Of a stretch of DNA of 64,000 nt, positions 1 through 19,300 are shown in pieces (the stretch's first letter is position 1; each line of letters starts with the position of its first letter). Source of the stretch: Hypomesus transpacificus. Lineage: Eukaryota > Chordata > Actinopteri > Osmeriformes > Osmeridae. The notes under the pieces were generated by a model that worked only from the letters and a program-made list of their open reading frames with translations, made no database searches and was not told where the DNA came from. Location: positions 541,800 through 605,799 of the forward strand of contig NW_025813704.1 of NCBI RefSeq assembly GCF_021917145.1, written 5' to 3'. The translations under genes and the position numbers were made by a program.

Positions 1-832
1 ACACGTCTGTCTCCCACAGCGTCCTGGTGTTGGCCGGACAGGCAGCCAGGACACAACAACATGGCTTTGATTGTCCTGAGGAGGAGAGTGTGAGAGTCAC
101 TGGCCAGAATACTAAACGTGTCTCTGCTTTTCGGGGGGGTTCTCTCTCACTGAGAAGCCACACGACTTGTGCGTGTTACGTGTTCCATTGGTACTGTTCC
201 ATTGGTACTGTTCCGTTGGTACTGTTCCATTGGTACTATTCCGTTGGTACTGTTCCATTGGTACTGTTCCATTGGTACGTGTTCCGTTGGTACTGTTCTG
301 TTGGTACTGTTCCATTGGTACTGTTCTGTTGGTGCGTCGTACATTTTTTAAGGAAGGCAAGATTAGACGGGATGACACAAGGAGACAAAAGTCCATCAAA
401 AAATATCTTCTCACCAGAAGCATGAATGATAACTTGAAGAGGAAAAACTTCACTGAAAAGATGGATTTCTGTACTCATCTGCACAGTCCAGTGTTACTTG
501 GGTTCTCCTGCAGATCCAGCCAGGCTTGTTAGTACCGTGTGGATTTGAGAACTTTTCAACTAGTACATTTGTACCTGGTGTTGTTTCAGAGGCTGTGTAA
601 ACATATTTTGTCCCACCAAGGCCACCATCTGTTCACAATGAGGCCATCCCCCTCATTAACTGGCTCTAACACACACACACTTACACATCCTGTCTCACTA
701 ACACACACACACACACATACATACACACACTCTTTCACATCCCTTACTCTGCCCATCCCACCAGCAGCGGCCAACCTCCCTCCCCCTCTCCCCCACACCC
801 CTCCCTCCCCCTCTCCCCCACACCCCTCTCAC
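1..832. other. erbb2 3' UTR and downstream flank
   Basis: Sequence beyond the erbb2 stop codon. No other coding signal is convincing. It holds a 14-bp minisatellite at 181-335 and (CA)n tracts at 669-735. I see no clear poly(A) signal on the minus strand, so the transcript end is not placed. Confidence 0.6.
181..335. repeat. 14-bp minisatellite
   Basis: About eleven copies of gttccattggtact, with C/T and A/G variants. It is open in several frames on both strands, which creates spurious ORFs rich in repeated residues. Confidence 0.9.
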
Positions 833-7880
<7,048 letters not shown>

Positions 7881-7980
7881 NNNNNNNNNNNNNNNNNNNN
7901 NNNNNNNNNNNNNNNNNNNNNNNNNNNNNNNNNNNNNNNNNNNNNNNNNNNNNNNNNNNNNNNNNNNNNNNNNNNNNNNN
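7881..7980. other. assembly gap, 100 N
   Basis: Exactly 100 N, a usual placeholder for a gap of unknown size. To its left erbb2 (minus) is cut inside an exon; to its right tgfb1i1 (plus) starts in the middle of its coding region. The first exons of both genes must lie in the missing sequence, so the true gap is probably far longer than 100 bp, unless the two contigs are misjoined. Confidence 0.98.
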
Positions 7981-8766
7981 GCCCCCAGGACCCTGCCCAG
8001 CCCAGGCCCCCCGCCCCCGGCCTACACCCCCCAGCAGGTAGGAGAGCCCCCTGCCCCCAGTATGCAGCAGAGCATGCCTAACATAAGTGATGCTCTGACA
8101 GGAGAGATGCAAGCAAAGATTGAGAAGAACCAAGGCAGCCCAGCTTCACTGTAACTGGATCCTGGATTCAGGAACACTTGAATGTAACTACTGTGTTACT
8201 ATATAGCACATGGCATTGTGTGTACATGGAGGTTAATGTAACCATAATGCAATGCGTTGCCGTGTGTATTTGTTTAGCAGCAAACTTCCCTGTACAGCTG
8301 GGTCTCATGCTCCTCCCTCTTTTCTTCAGACGGTTTCATCTGCCATGAAGTCCAACGGCTCGAAGAGCCCACTCCCAGACAAGCTGTACAGGTAACACCT
8401 GCTGACTACAAGTCGGATTCATGTTCATCCGTTATTCGGTAAACAGGAAATGATGTGTGTGTCTAGGATTTTTGTTCCTTACTTTCTTTGCTAAACTAAA
8501 AGTAATTTAATCCAGCTGCGTCCACAAGCCTCACCACCCTTGGCAGAAAACAGTAGAAATATAATCTGTTTAGGAGTCACATGAATCTGATTTTTTCCAA
8601 CCTGATATTGACGTTTCTACAGTATGAACCATGTCTTTAGTTAAGATTACACCTTCTCTTTCTTTGTCTATTTCTTTCTCCCTCCCTCCCTCCCTCCCTC
8701 CCCTCCCCTCCCCTCCCATCCCTCCCTCCCCTCCCTCCCTCCCTCCCTCTCCCTCTCTCTCTCTCA

Positions 8767-8863
<97 letters not shown>

Positions 8864-11800
8864 CACCAGTACAGTAAACAAGCCTCGCTCGCCCCGTGCA
8901 GGTGGAGCCTCCCCCCCCCCACCTTCTCCTCGTCCTCCGTGCTGGGGGCGGGGCTGGGGGCGGGGCTGAGTGAACTGGACCACCTGCTGCAGGAGCTCAA
9001 TGCCACGCAGTTCAACATCACAGGTCAGCCAGGTCAGGGCCTGATGGGATATGTATGCTTGCTGGGGCACGGGCCTGATGGGATATGTAGGCTTGCTGGG
9101 GCAGGGCCTGATGGGATATGTAGGCTTGCTGGGGCAGGGCCTGATGGGATATGTAGCCTTGCTGGGGCAGGGCCTGATGGGATATGTGGAGTAATGACCA
9201 TGCTGATGTGTTCTGCTTTAGATGAGATCCTGGCTCAATTTCCCTCTAAGAAGGACGAGATGAAAGACTTCCAGGGGCCCTCCCCCTCCTCCAGGTACAC
9301 ACACCTGTACTCACGCCTGTACTCACGCCTATACACACACCTGTACACACACCTGTACACACACCTGTAATCACTCCTACAGGAGGGCTCAGTCAGCAGA
9401 CACCAAAGTGACAACCAGGGGTCATTCAAACCAGCAACCTCTTGATCTGCAGTCACATGCTCTAACCACTGAGCTCAACTAACCCTAACTTGTCCTCTCC
9501 AGTCCAGTGAAGCCTTCAGCCACCTCAGCCACTCTGGAGCTGGACAAGCTTATGGCCTCCCTGTCTGACTTCAGAGTCCAGAGCACGGTGAGACACACAC
9601 ACATATATACACAAACACACACACAAACCTCTCTCTTTTGAGACTCCAGTCGTTCTTCTCAAACCTGTTTCTGTGTCTCCCTCCAAGTCTGTCAAGTAGC
9701 ACATCTGAACTGCTCATCAACTTCCTGCTCTCTGACTGCTCCTCTCTCCTATTAGCCGCCTGCACCTGTCAATCAAGTGGTCACTGTGCCCCCGCAGCCA
9801 GCCCCGCCCCCCCAGGCCTCATCCGGAGGCTCATTGGACAGTATGCTTGGACTCCTCCAATCAGACCTGAGCAGGCAGGGGGTCCCCACTTCCTCCAAGG
9901 GGAACTGCTCAGCCTGTCAGAAGCCTGTGGTGGGACAGGTGAGCATGCTCTCTCATAGGGCTGGGCGATAAATCGATAACATCGATTATTTCGATATAGA
10001 AAATATCGAAGTAATGACTTCCGTCAATATAGATATCGTAACATTAATTCATTTTTCAATAATATCGATAGAGAATAATTAGGAACAGCTGTCCATTTAA
10101 TTTCTGTGATGCAGCAGAAAGTTGCGGAGAAATGGTAGCCTACGCTCACTAAAATATACTGACTATGCACCTCGAGTGGAGTAGCTAATGTTAACCACGG
10201 AAAATTCGTCTTATTGCCGAAAACAGTGGCAGCGACAGCCATGGCGAGGGAGCAACTTCCAATTAAGAACTTATTCATAAAAAGGGTTGGTCTTCTTCAG
10301 TTATTTGGAAGTGGTTTGGCTTTTTGAAATCCGACAAAGAGTAGAGCAATGTTCGGTGCAAATTGTGTAGTGAACTAACAGGTGGCTACCAAGTCTGGTA
10401 ATACGACAAACCTTTTTTACCACCTGAAGCTAAATCACTCGTTGGAACCTGCAGAAAGTGTGAGCTCGCGCCAAGGTATTGATAAAAAGCAAGGTTTTAA
10501 AAAGCTTAAGTTACTTCAGAATCAGAATTTGGTTTATTCGCCATGTATGTACTTGACCCCAGGTAGGCCTACATGCTACCTGGCCACAAACACTTCTCTC
10601 ACACCGCGCTGCCTAAACTTTATGCTGAGTGTAGGAAAAGTTGAGGAAGAGACTTATTGTGCTACTACGATCTGTGGTCTATCGTCTTAATTATCGTTAT
10701 CGAATGGAATAATAAATAACTATATCGATAATGTTTTACCCATATTGCCCAGCCCTACTCTCTCAGCTGAGACACACAGTCACAGAGTTGTGTGTCGTTC
10801 TCCAAGCCGTGCTGTAAAGCACCTCCATGTGGTCTGCTATCTACGTCAAAGGCTGTGTGTAAAATGCTTTGTTGCCCCCTGCCCCCTGCTCCCTGCCCCC
10901 TGCTCCCTGCCCCCTGCCCCCTGCAGGTGGTGACGGCGCTGGGGCGGGTGTGGCACCCGGAACACTTTGTGTGTACCGAGTGTGAGACGGAGCTGGGCAG
11001 TCGAAACTTCTTTGAGAAGGACGGCCGGCCGTACTGCGAGTCAGACTACTTCACCCTGTACTCCCCTCACTGTGCACACTGCAGCAAGCCCATCCTCAAC
11101 GTAAGAGCAGCGTGTGTGAGTGTGTGTGAGTGTGTGTGAGTCTAATGTACTGTGCACTTACGAGGAACAAGCAAGTTGTGTGCCAGACTTAACAGTACTG
11201 TATATATAGCGATCCCTGATCTTAAGAAGTTTGCTCACTTTAACTCCCTTATTTACCTATTACATCATGTAGTTCCACAAATAACTAATATCAAGCTAAT
11301 ATTGACAAGAAAAGCACTGAGAAAAGGTGCTTTTTATACCTTCAAACTACAAGCCCACTTTCTGTTCTCTGTCTGTAGAAAATGGTCACTGCCCTGGACA
11401 AGAACTGGCACCCAGAGTGTTTCTGTTGCGTCAAGTGCAGCCGGGCATTTGGGGAGGAAGGTAATAAACATGGCACATCCTGTCTAGAGCAGGTCCGACA
11501 CAACAGGGACCCCAGCTTCACCGAGCCTCTTCTTTGTTCTGTGTTCCTCCAACACGTCACGCTGCGCTGTGTGAGGGTGGTGTTGGTGATGTCGGGGGGG
11601 TGAGGGTTCGAGTCCGGCAAGCATACCTACAGGGCCTGAAAACAAGCTCTCTCATTGTATTGTGATGAACTTGTATAGATGTTTCATTCTGCTGTGGTCC
11701 ACTTACAGAGCCCTCCTCTCCTAATTTTCTTTCTTTTCCTCCCAAACAAATGCAAGAATCTAAACTCAAATTCAAGAACCGAATCCGAAACGCTAGAATC

Positions 11801-12425
11801 CGATGTTCACCCCCTACAGTACCCCACTCTCCCTGTGTTGCAGGTTTCCATGACCGCGAGGGCCAGCAGTACTGCCAGCAGTGTTTCCTGTCTCTGTTTG
11901 CCTCCCACTGCCAGGGCTGCTCTCAGCCCATCCTGGAGAACTACATCTCAGCTCTCAGTGCTCTGTGGCACCCACACTGCTTTGTGTGCAGGGTGAGTGA
12001 AGGAACGCTGTCCCATCCCCTCCCTACCTCACCCTCACATCCTCCCTACCTCCCTACCTGCCCCCCTCCCTACCTCACATCCTCCCTGTCCAGTCTCCCT
12101 ACCTCCCTACCTCACCGCTCCAAACCTCACCCTAACCTCCTTCTCCTTCTCCCCCCAGGAGTGCTACAGCCCGTTTGTGAACGGCAGCTTCTTCGAGCAC
12201 GAGGGCCAGCCGCTGTGTGAGGCCCACTACCACCAGTCCCGGGGCAGCCTGTGCCAGGCCTGCCAGCAGCCCATCCTGGGTCGCTGCATCACCGCCATGG
12301 GCGCCAAGTTCCACCCCCACCACCTGGTCTGCCACTTCTGCCTCAAGCCGCTCAGCAAGGGCTGCTTCAAGGAGCAGGAGAACAAGCCCTACTGCAACCC
12401 CTGCTTCATCAAGCTCTTCGGCTAA
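7981..12425 (+). CDS. tgfb1i1: tgfb1i1 (Hic-5), LIM adaptor of focal adhesions, 5'-truncated
   Basis: Paxillin-family scaffold of focal adhesions and nuclear-receptor coactivator. Exons: 7981-8037 (partial gene start), 8330-8391, 8870-9023, 9222-9294, 9503-9587, 9756-9938, 10927-11100, 11379-11460, 11844-11992, 12159-12425. LD motifs: [30 protein letters not shown] and [13 protein letters not shown]. Four LIM domains follow, ending in KLFG* as Hic-5 and paxillin do. The STVNKPRSP and DKLYS context and short spacers fit Hic-5 better than paxillin or leupaxin. The LD1 start exon is missing into the N gap. Exon 8870-9023 is one base short of keeping frame (10 C at 8911-8920). With one more C the frame runs from STVNKPRSP into the second LD motif, so an assembly error or length variant is more likely than a broken gene. 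Confidence 0.92.
8674..8860. repeat. (CT)n/(CCCT)n polypyrimidine tract
   Basis: A 190-bp C/T tract runs into the acceptor ccaccag at 8869, forming an exceptionally long polypyrimidine tract for exon 8870-9023. Confidence 0.9.
9042..9188. repeat. 32-bp minisatellite in tgfb1i1 intron
   Basis: About five copies of a 32-bp unit with gggcctgatgggatatgta, starting about 20 bp after the donor at 9024. Confidence 0.85.
9405..9478 (-). mobile_element. tRNA-Cys-derived SINE head
   Basis: On the minus strand it reads as a tRNA-Cys-like segment: A-box AGCTCAGTGGTTAGAGCA, anticodon-loop region GACTGCAGATCAAGAGG, and B-box GGTTTGAAT. It has no acceptor stem, so it is a SINE or pseudogene fragment. A related copy lies at 52108-52210. 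Confidence 0.6.
9956..10757. mobile_element. hAT-type non-autonomous DNA transposon with BED-finger remnant
   Basis: Terminal sequences TAGGGCTGGGCGATA and (complement) TAGGGCTGGGCAATA face each other, and an exact 8-bp target duplication CTCTCTCA flanks them (9948-9955 and 10758-10765), as in hAT elements. Inside, around 10300-10460, decayed frames resemble a zf-BED domain (RCKLC, then [14 protein letters not shown]), but stops and a frame change break it. It sits in the tgfb1i1 intron 9939-10926. No transposase catalytic region is present. Confidence 0.88.
11555..11625 (+). mobile_element. possible tRNA-derived SINE remnant
   Basis: A good B-box (GGTTCGAGTCC at about 11600-11610) follows a tRNA-like GTTGGTGATGT stretch in a tgfb1i1 intron. 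No complete cloverleaf is seen. Confidence 0.35.
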
Positions 12426-13309
12426 CCCTCTCCCCTCTCCCCCCCCTGAGGTGAACTCCACACCTTAGAGAGACCAGCCAGGACTAAAGCCATGATTTTA
12501 CAAAAAAATATATTAAAAACGTTTATGGTGTTGTACTTCAATTCATTCATGTACTGTATTGATTCAAATTGAATATTGACCACTGAATTGTTCAACAAAA
12601 GAAGGTTTGGAGAGATGAATTATTGAATGCCAAAGTAAGGTTTTAATGAAAGACTTGTACTGTATATAGTGCAAGTGAAACCCATTTAATATATTTGCTT
12701 TATGTTACAAAAATATAATTGTCACTGCTAATGCATTATACTATGTATTATGTATGTTAAGTATGTTGTGTAACGGACTATTATGCATCGCCATTGTAAT
12801 AGTGCCAAAGATGTTTTTATATTCTCACAATTTTGCTATGCAATTATACAAAATAAAATAACTGCCTAAGATTAAGTCTTTTTCTGCCCTGAAATTTGAG
12901 TTTAATGTATATTTTACATATTACTTCGAACGAAGTGAAAACATGCAACGCATATAAAAAGCTGTATTATTATTATCCACGCTAACAGTCAAATTGATTT
13001 GGCTGCGATTTGATACACAGGTAATCCTCCCGGATGATAGCGCACCCAGAGTGACGAGGTGGATTTAACAGTCAGACAGGACAACTTCTGCACCGCTGAC
13101 TAGTTAATGTATCCATTGATCTATATCAGAGATCGATAAGCTATATCAAAATGTTCTACGCATGCCCAGTGTCCTCCCGCTTCCGCGCCTTCACAGGTGT
13201 GCTCATTTAAATACGCTAATGAGATTGCAGACACGCTCAAGCACAGACAGGTCGGAGACATACTGACGGACGTGAGCTTATATGAATCATATATCTTTAA
13301 AGATTATAC
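12426..13309. other. tgfb1i1 3' UTR and patl2 upstream region
   Basis: 12426 to about 12880 is an AT-rich 3' UTR. From about 12900 to 13309 lies the patl2 promoter/5' UTR side: CATTTAAATA at about 13203 and TTATATGA near 13278 are possible AT-rich core elements, but I cannot place the transcription start. No further gene is seen. Confidence 0.5.
12852..12857 (+). promoter_or_regulatory. tgfb1i1: poly(A) signal of tgfb1i1
   Basis: AATAAA about 430 bp after the stop, in an AT-rich 3' UTR. It is the first good signal downstream of tgfb1i1. Confidence 0.75.
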
Positions 13310-16300
13310 ATGAGTGACTCAAAGCAACAAGTAAGTATAATTTTCATTTATGCGCATTGAAATGTTGTGTTAAACTAGCTACGTTGGAGGCTACTGCAGG
13401 TCATAATTAGGTAATGAAAACAACTACACGTGTTGAAGCAACAGGAAGAAACATCGGTCTCTTAACACATCTAAAACAGCAGTTCCTTGTCGTGTTTGAA
13501 TGGGAAGTAATTATCAATTTCACGTTTGTTTTTAGCTTAAAGGACCCAAGTCTGTGAAAGAATGCCGGTGAAACTTCACCACATTTGAATCCGCTTTTCC
13601 CCCGTTTACTTGAAGGACACCGAAAACGTCTCTCCGCCTGAATGGCCAGAAAACGGAGGTGACTGGAGCGGAGAGGAGGGGGTGGACACGGGAGGATTAC
13701 TCCAGGAGATGGCAGAGGAGGATGAAGACTTCGATCTTTACAATGAAGAGACTTTTGGCATGGGTATGGTTCATCCACGGAGTTCTTTAGGGCAGGGAAC
13801 GATCAGAAACGGTTAACCAACCATTTTTTTTTCTACTAACTTCGTAATCCTTCCCTGATGTAGACATGGAGGAATCGGGAGGGGGTCCCACCAACTCTCT
13901 CCTCCAGTTCGAGCCGCCTCCATCTCCTCCTCCCCCTGCACCGCCCGCCTCGCCTCCCCTGGCCTCCCGGTCGCCCTCTCCCCCCAGCCCCAGGCCCCAG
14001 CACCCCCCAGGCCTGCGGGGCAGAGGCTGGAGCCAGCTAGGGGGGAGAGGCTGGAGCCAGCCAGGGGGGAGAGGCTGGAGCCAGCCAGGGGGCAGAGGCT
14101 GGAGCCAGCCAGGGGGGAGAGGCCGGGTGCAGATGTTTGAAGACCCGGCAGTGATGAGAACAGTGGAGGGGCGGCCTAGCCTGAAGGTGAGTGACGTTAG
14201 TAGTTCATACCAGTAAGTGTAAATACAGACTGTTCCTAGTGTGTCTAGCTAGCCTGTAAGCCAATCCAGTATCTAGCCTGTAAGCCAGTCCAGTATCTAG
14301 CCTGTAAGCCAGTCCAGTGTCTAGCCTGTAAGCCAGTCCAGTATCTAGTCTGTAAGCACGTCCTGTGTCTAGCTAACCTGCTAGCCTGTAAGCCAGTCCA
14401 GTATCTAGCTAGTCTGTAAACCAGTCCAGTATCTAGTCTGTAAACCAGTGCAGTGTCTAGTCTGTAAACCAGTGCAGTGTCTAGTCTGTAAACCAGTCCA
14501 GTATCTAGCCTGTAAGCCAGTCCTGTGTCTAGCTAACCTGCTAGCCTGTAAGCCAGTCCAGTATCTAGCTAGTCTGTAAGCCAGTCCAGTATCTAGTCTG
14601 TAAGCCAGTCCAGTATCTAGCTAGTCTGTAAGACAGTCCAGTATCTAGCTAGTCTGTAAACCAGTCCAGTGTCTAGTCTGTAAACCAGGCCAGTATCTAG
14701 CCTGTAAGCCAGTCCAGTATCTAGCCTGTAAGCCAGTCCAGTATCTAGCCTGTAAGCCAGTCCAGTGTCTATCCTGTAAGCCAGTCCAGTGACGTGAGGT
14801 GGTGTTTTCCAGAGTCTGGACAGCGCCATCCTGGACTGTGGGACCACATCCCGCTGGGACGCTCTTGATCCAGATGCTGTGAGTCTTTAACCCCCCTCCC
14901 CAGAGCATGGGGATGGGCACAACTGTGGTTGGAGCAGAAATAAAGGTCCCAGATTTAAATTCCACCTGTACTTCTTTTTGGATAAAAGCGTCTGCTAATG
15001 ATAAATGATTCCACCATCCTCCTCTGTAGTGGATGTTACCATCTTACAGGAGTCCCAGACGCACCCCAGGCCTGATCCTACAGGTACCTCCAGTCTGTTG
15101 CTCCTCCAATCACAGGTTTCACCTCTGTCACAGCCGGCCAGTAACACGGCTTCTCTCACAGGACAACGCCATTGTGTGTGTGATCGACCGAGGCTTGCAG
15201 GCGCCCTACCTCCTCCCGTCCACCAGGGGCAGGAGAGGGAGTCCAAGGGGGCCGTTTGGCCTCAGGTGCCCTTCTCAGGTGAGGTGCTGATGGAGGCTTG
15301 ATGTCCAGGTGAGGGTCCAGATGGTTCAGGGACCTCTGCTCAGGGCCTCCTCGTGTGTTGTCTTGGTTACAGATGTCTCCTATGGCGCACGTCTCTCCCA
15401 TCATCACCCGGCGGCCTTTGACCCCGCAGCAGTACTCCAACCAGGTCCCTCCTCCTTCCTACTCCAGTTTGATGCTGCACTTCAGATAGTACAGTGCAGC
15501 AAAAAGATGTAATATTGTTTTTGAATGTGCTATATAGATAAACATTGATTGTTTGATTGATGATGACGTGTCTTCACACGTCACGACAGACTGTAGACTT
15601 CCTGTCCTCGGCCAGCCGCCCCTGCCCCTCCACCCCCAAGATGATGCAGCTACGCTTCGGCGCCAACTCACCCAGACCCTCCCCCTTTTACAGCCCCTCG
15701 TCCAATCCCCTGCAGCAATTCAGGTACCTGTGCAGCCCCTGGCGTTCCTGACTGTGTCTCAGTCATGTGACCGCGTCGTCACGCTTCGTAGAGGTACCTG
15801 GAGTCCCACTCCTTTAACGCGTGCTTCGTTGTACCACTGTCTCGCACCACACCTGGGAATTCATGTTGTTCTTCAAATATGACTTGGCTGCACCGTACAA
15901 TGCATTATTGCAAACATTTTACTGTTGCCCTGTACCTAGAAGCTGAGATGTGGGCACTGATTATACAGACCCTCGGCTCAGAACCCCCAAATCCTGTTAG
16001 AACTACGCACTTCTGGTGATGGTGTTTCTGCCGTACTTTCTGTATCTGTGTGTCTCTCTCCCTCCAGGTTCCCAGGCCCAGTGACTCAGCTCCACCCACA
16101 ACACAGGCGTCTGCTGAGCCAACGACAGCAGAGATCTCAGAGGTGGGTGACCATCCTGTCAGCCCGGTCCAGTTTTATATTTATTTAGTTTGTTTGGACC
16201 TAGTGGCTGGTTAGCCCTGCTGGCTGGTTTGCCCTGGTGCTAGCAGAGGTCGGTAGTGACCCTCCCTCCCCCTCCCCCCTAGGAAAGCAGATGGCTGGGA

Positions 16301-19300
16301 CCCCTACTGTCATCTGATGTCCCCAAAGGAGAAGGACTGGATCATCAGGCTGCAGATGATCCAGCTGCAGAGCGAGAACCCGCACCTGGACGACTACTAC
16401 TACCAGGTACCACTAACTAGTACTACCGGGTACCACTAACTAGTACTACCAGGTACCACTAACTAGTACCACCAGGTACCACTAACTACTACTACCAGGT
16501 ACCACTAACTAGTACCACTAACTAGTACTACCGGGTACCACTAACTAGTACTACCAGGTACCACTAACTACTACTACCAGGTAGGTTACCCAGGCTAACC
16601 AGTCCAGAACCCATCGTGAAGCATGCGACCTGTTTGCCGGGGTGCTGACAGGTCCCCCTGACTGGAGTATTATCCCGACAGTGCGTCCTTCTGACAGGAG
16701 CATTACATTTAGAAGGCAAGTAGGGTGAAGTGCCTTGCCCAAGGACACATCATTTTTGCACGGCCGGGAATCGAACCGGCAACCTTCAGATTACTAGCCC
16801 GATTCCCTAACCGCTCAGCCACTGGACTCCCTTTATAATATATATAGTATTCCCCTGACAGTGTCCCTCTGACAGGAGTATTACCGGAGGATGGAGGCCA
16901 AGCTGGCGGAGGAGGAGCTGGGGCTCCGGGGCAGCAAGAGAGACCCTCCCAAGCTGACCACGCCCTATGTCACCAAGGCTGACTCCTACACGCCAGGTAA
17001 GTGGCTGCAGGACGGCTCCTCCAGCAGGCTGTTTTTGACCAGCGGTTCCCTGGGTTTCTGCTGGTTCTGAGTGGTGTTCTGGTTATGCTTCAGTGCTGCA
17101 CATCGAAGGCTCCTTGGGTCAAGTTGCCGTGTCGACGTGTTACTCACCTCGACGGGCCATCAATGCCGTCCAGGCCCACTGTCCCAGTGAGGTGAAGCAG
17201 GGGGCACATAACCTTAAAACAATATCCATGATACCTGAACATGATCCGCACACCTGAACATCATTACGTACCAAACAGGAAGTGGCCCCTGCACAGGAAC
17301 ACAAGGACGTCAGTCAGCAACGTCTGGAGGTCCTCAAGAAGATCGAGAAGGTCAGATTCTGCTGACGAGTCACCTGAGCTGTTACCCACGGTGATAAGGT
17401 GTCCCTCCCTCAGTGTGTGTGTGTGTTCTGTAGCTGTTTGTGGTCCTGCTGGATGTAGAGGAGGCCCAGAGGCTGAAGAATGTGGTGCTGGGGGAGGCTG
17501 AGGAGAGGAGGCTGGTGGAGAACACTCAGAGGAAGGTGGAGCAGCTCTATTCCCAGCTGCAGCACCCTGACGCTCTGTGAGTCCAGCAGGGGGCGCAGGC
17601 TCCTCTCACAGCTCCTTACATCAACATGGACTAGTAGGATCTGCGGTTGGCTGATCTGCGCTTGGCCGATCGGCTGTATGGCCGATTGGTTGTTGCTCTG
17701 TGTGGTTTTGTAGGGAGGCGGGGGAAGAGTTCCTTCCTGTTCTCCTGGTCTCCAAGGGGAAGCGCCTTCTGGCTCGACTCCTCCCCTTCCTGTCCCATGA
17801 TGCCGCTCTGCACGTCCTGCGCGAGGTGACGGCTCACCTGCCCGTCCTGATGAGCAGGGACTCTGACGAGGTAGACCAATCACCACGCCTCCCTGACGAG
17901 GTCGACCAATCATCACGCCTCCCTGCCAAAACACACCCTTCCTCGACTCTGACCATGAGCTCCTGTTGGTTTCTCTGATCCTTGGTCCTCTGCTGGTTTC
18001 TCTGATCCATGGTCCTCCTCTGGTTTCTTTGGATGCACTCTACATGTGTGGCTTTGCATGGAAGCTTCTGTTGAAAGACTACAATGTAAACATGCTACCG
18101 ACCCTGACCTGACTCCATGCGTGTTTCCTGTGTCTCCCTGCAGGCTCTGCCCGTGTTGTACCCAGCTCTCCGTTCTGTGATTGGAGGGCTGACCTTCAGC
18201 CAGCTCATCGGCGTGCTCAGAAACCTGACGTTGTCCTCTAGGAACAGCGAGAGCCTCACGCTAGCCTGTCAGAACAAGGTCCTTTGTTACACTTGAGCTA
18301 TTTTGTACCCATTAAGTTATTCTTAAGACTTTTGAACAACGTAAATGTACATATAGTTGCGTGTGAACTGTTTATACACATCATAACCTAGGTTGAGTAG
18401 TTTAGCATCTGCACCTGGTTAGCTCTGCAGTATCTTGATTGAATGACACTTCTGTGTGTCCTGGTTCTCCTCAGTTTGGGCTGTCACTGCTGTACGCGCT
18501 CCTCTCCCAGGGAGAGAGGCTGCTGTCCTCAGACCTTCCCCTGGAGCCCAGCATCGGAGACTTTGAGACCTGGTATGACTCCTGGTTACCTTGGTTACAA
18601 CGCCGGCGGAAGCCTCCATGCCTTTTTATTTATTTATTTATTTGTATGTATCTTTTTTTTGCTAAGTGTTTTTTTTTTTTTGCGTACTTGATGAGGATTG
18701 TACTAAACTCTACTGTACTATTTTGTGCTCTGCTTTACTCTACTCTGTTTAGGCCTTTGTTTTCCCCTCTCCTCCTGTCTCTTTCCTTTCACTGTCTAGG
18801 GGGGGAAAAGTTTTTTTTTTTTTTATTCCCCCCCAAAAATTTGAAAAGTTTCTAAAGGTTGGAAAAAAAGAAGTTTAGAACATATTTCAGAAAAAAAACG
18901 TTTAACAAATATTTTCGAAAAAGTATTTGATGATTATTATTTTTATTTATTTGATTTGTACATTTTCTGCCTGTACAGTAGGTCTAGCTCAGTGGCTGGG
19001 TAGAAACGGTGCATCTGCTTCCTGTTTTAAACACATCTTCTTCCTGTCTCCAGGACAGACACGGTCTTCCAGGTGGCCTGGCAGCTATCCCAGAGTGCCT
19101 TGGTGGAGCCTCTTCTTCTGCCCTCCAACCTGCTCACCCTTTTCTGCCGCTACCTGGACAAGCGCACCGTCCACCAGCTGAAGAGCAACATGGAGTAAGG
19201 ACTCATGTGGGGTCTGAAGAGAACCCTCCAACGCTGAACTAGACACGGGCTAGTCCGCATTGACCGATGCTCCAAGGTGATGTGCGTTTTAGAAGCTTTC

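Noticed and set aside
7981..12425. Assignment as paxillin or leupaxin
   Set aside because: LD spacing, the LYSTV-KPRSP segment and [21 protein letters not shown] fit Hic-5 better.
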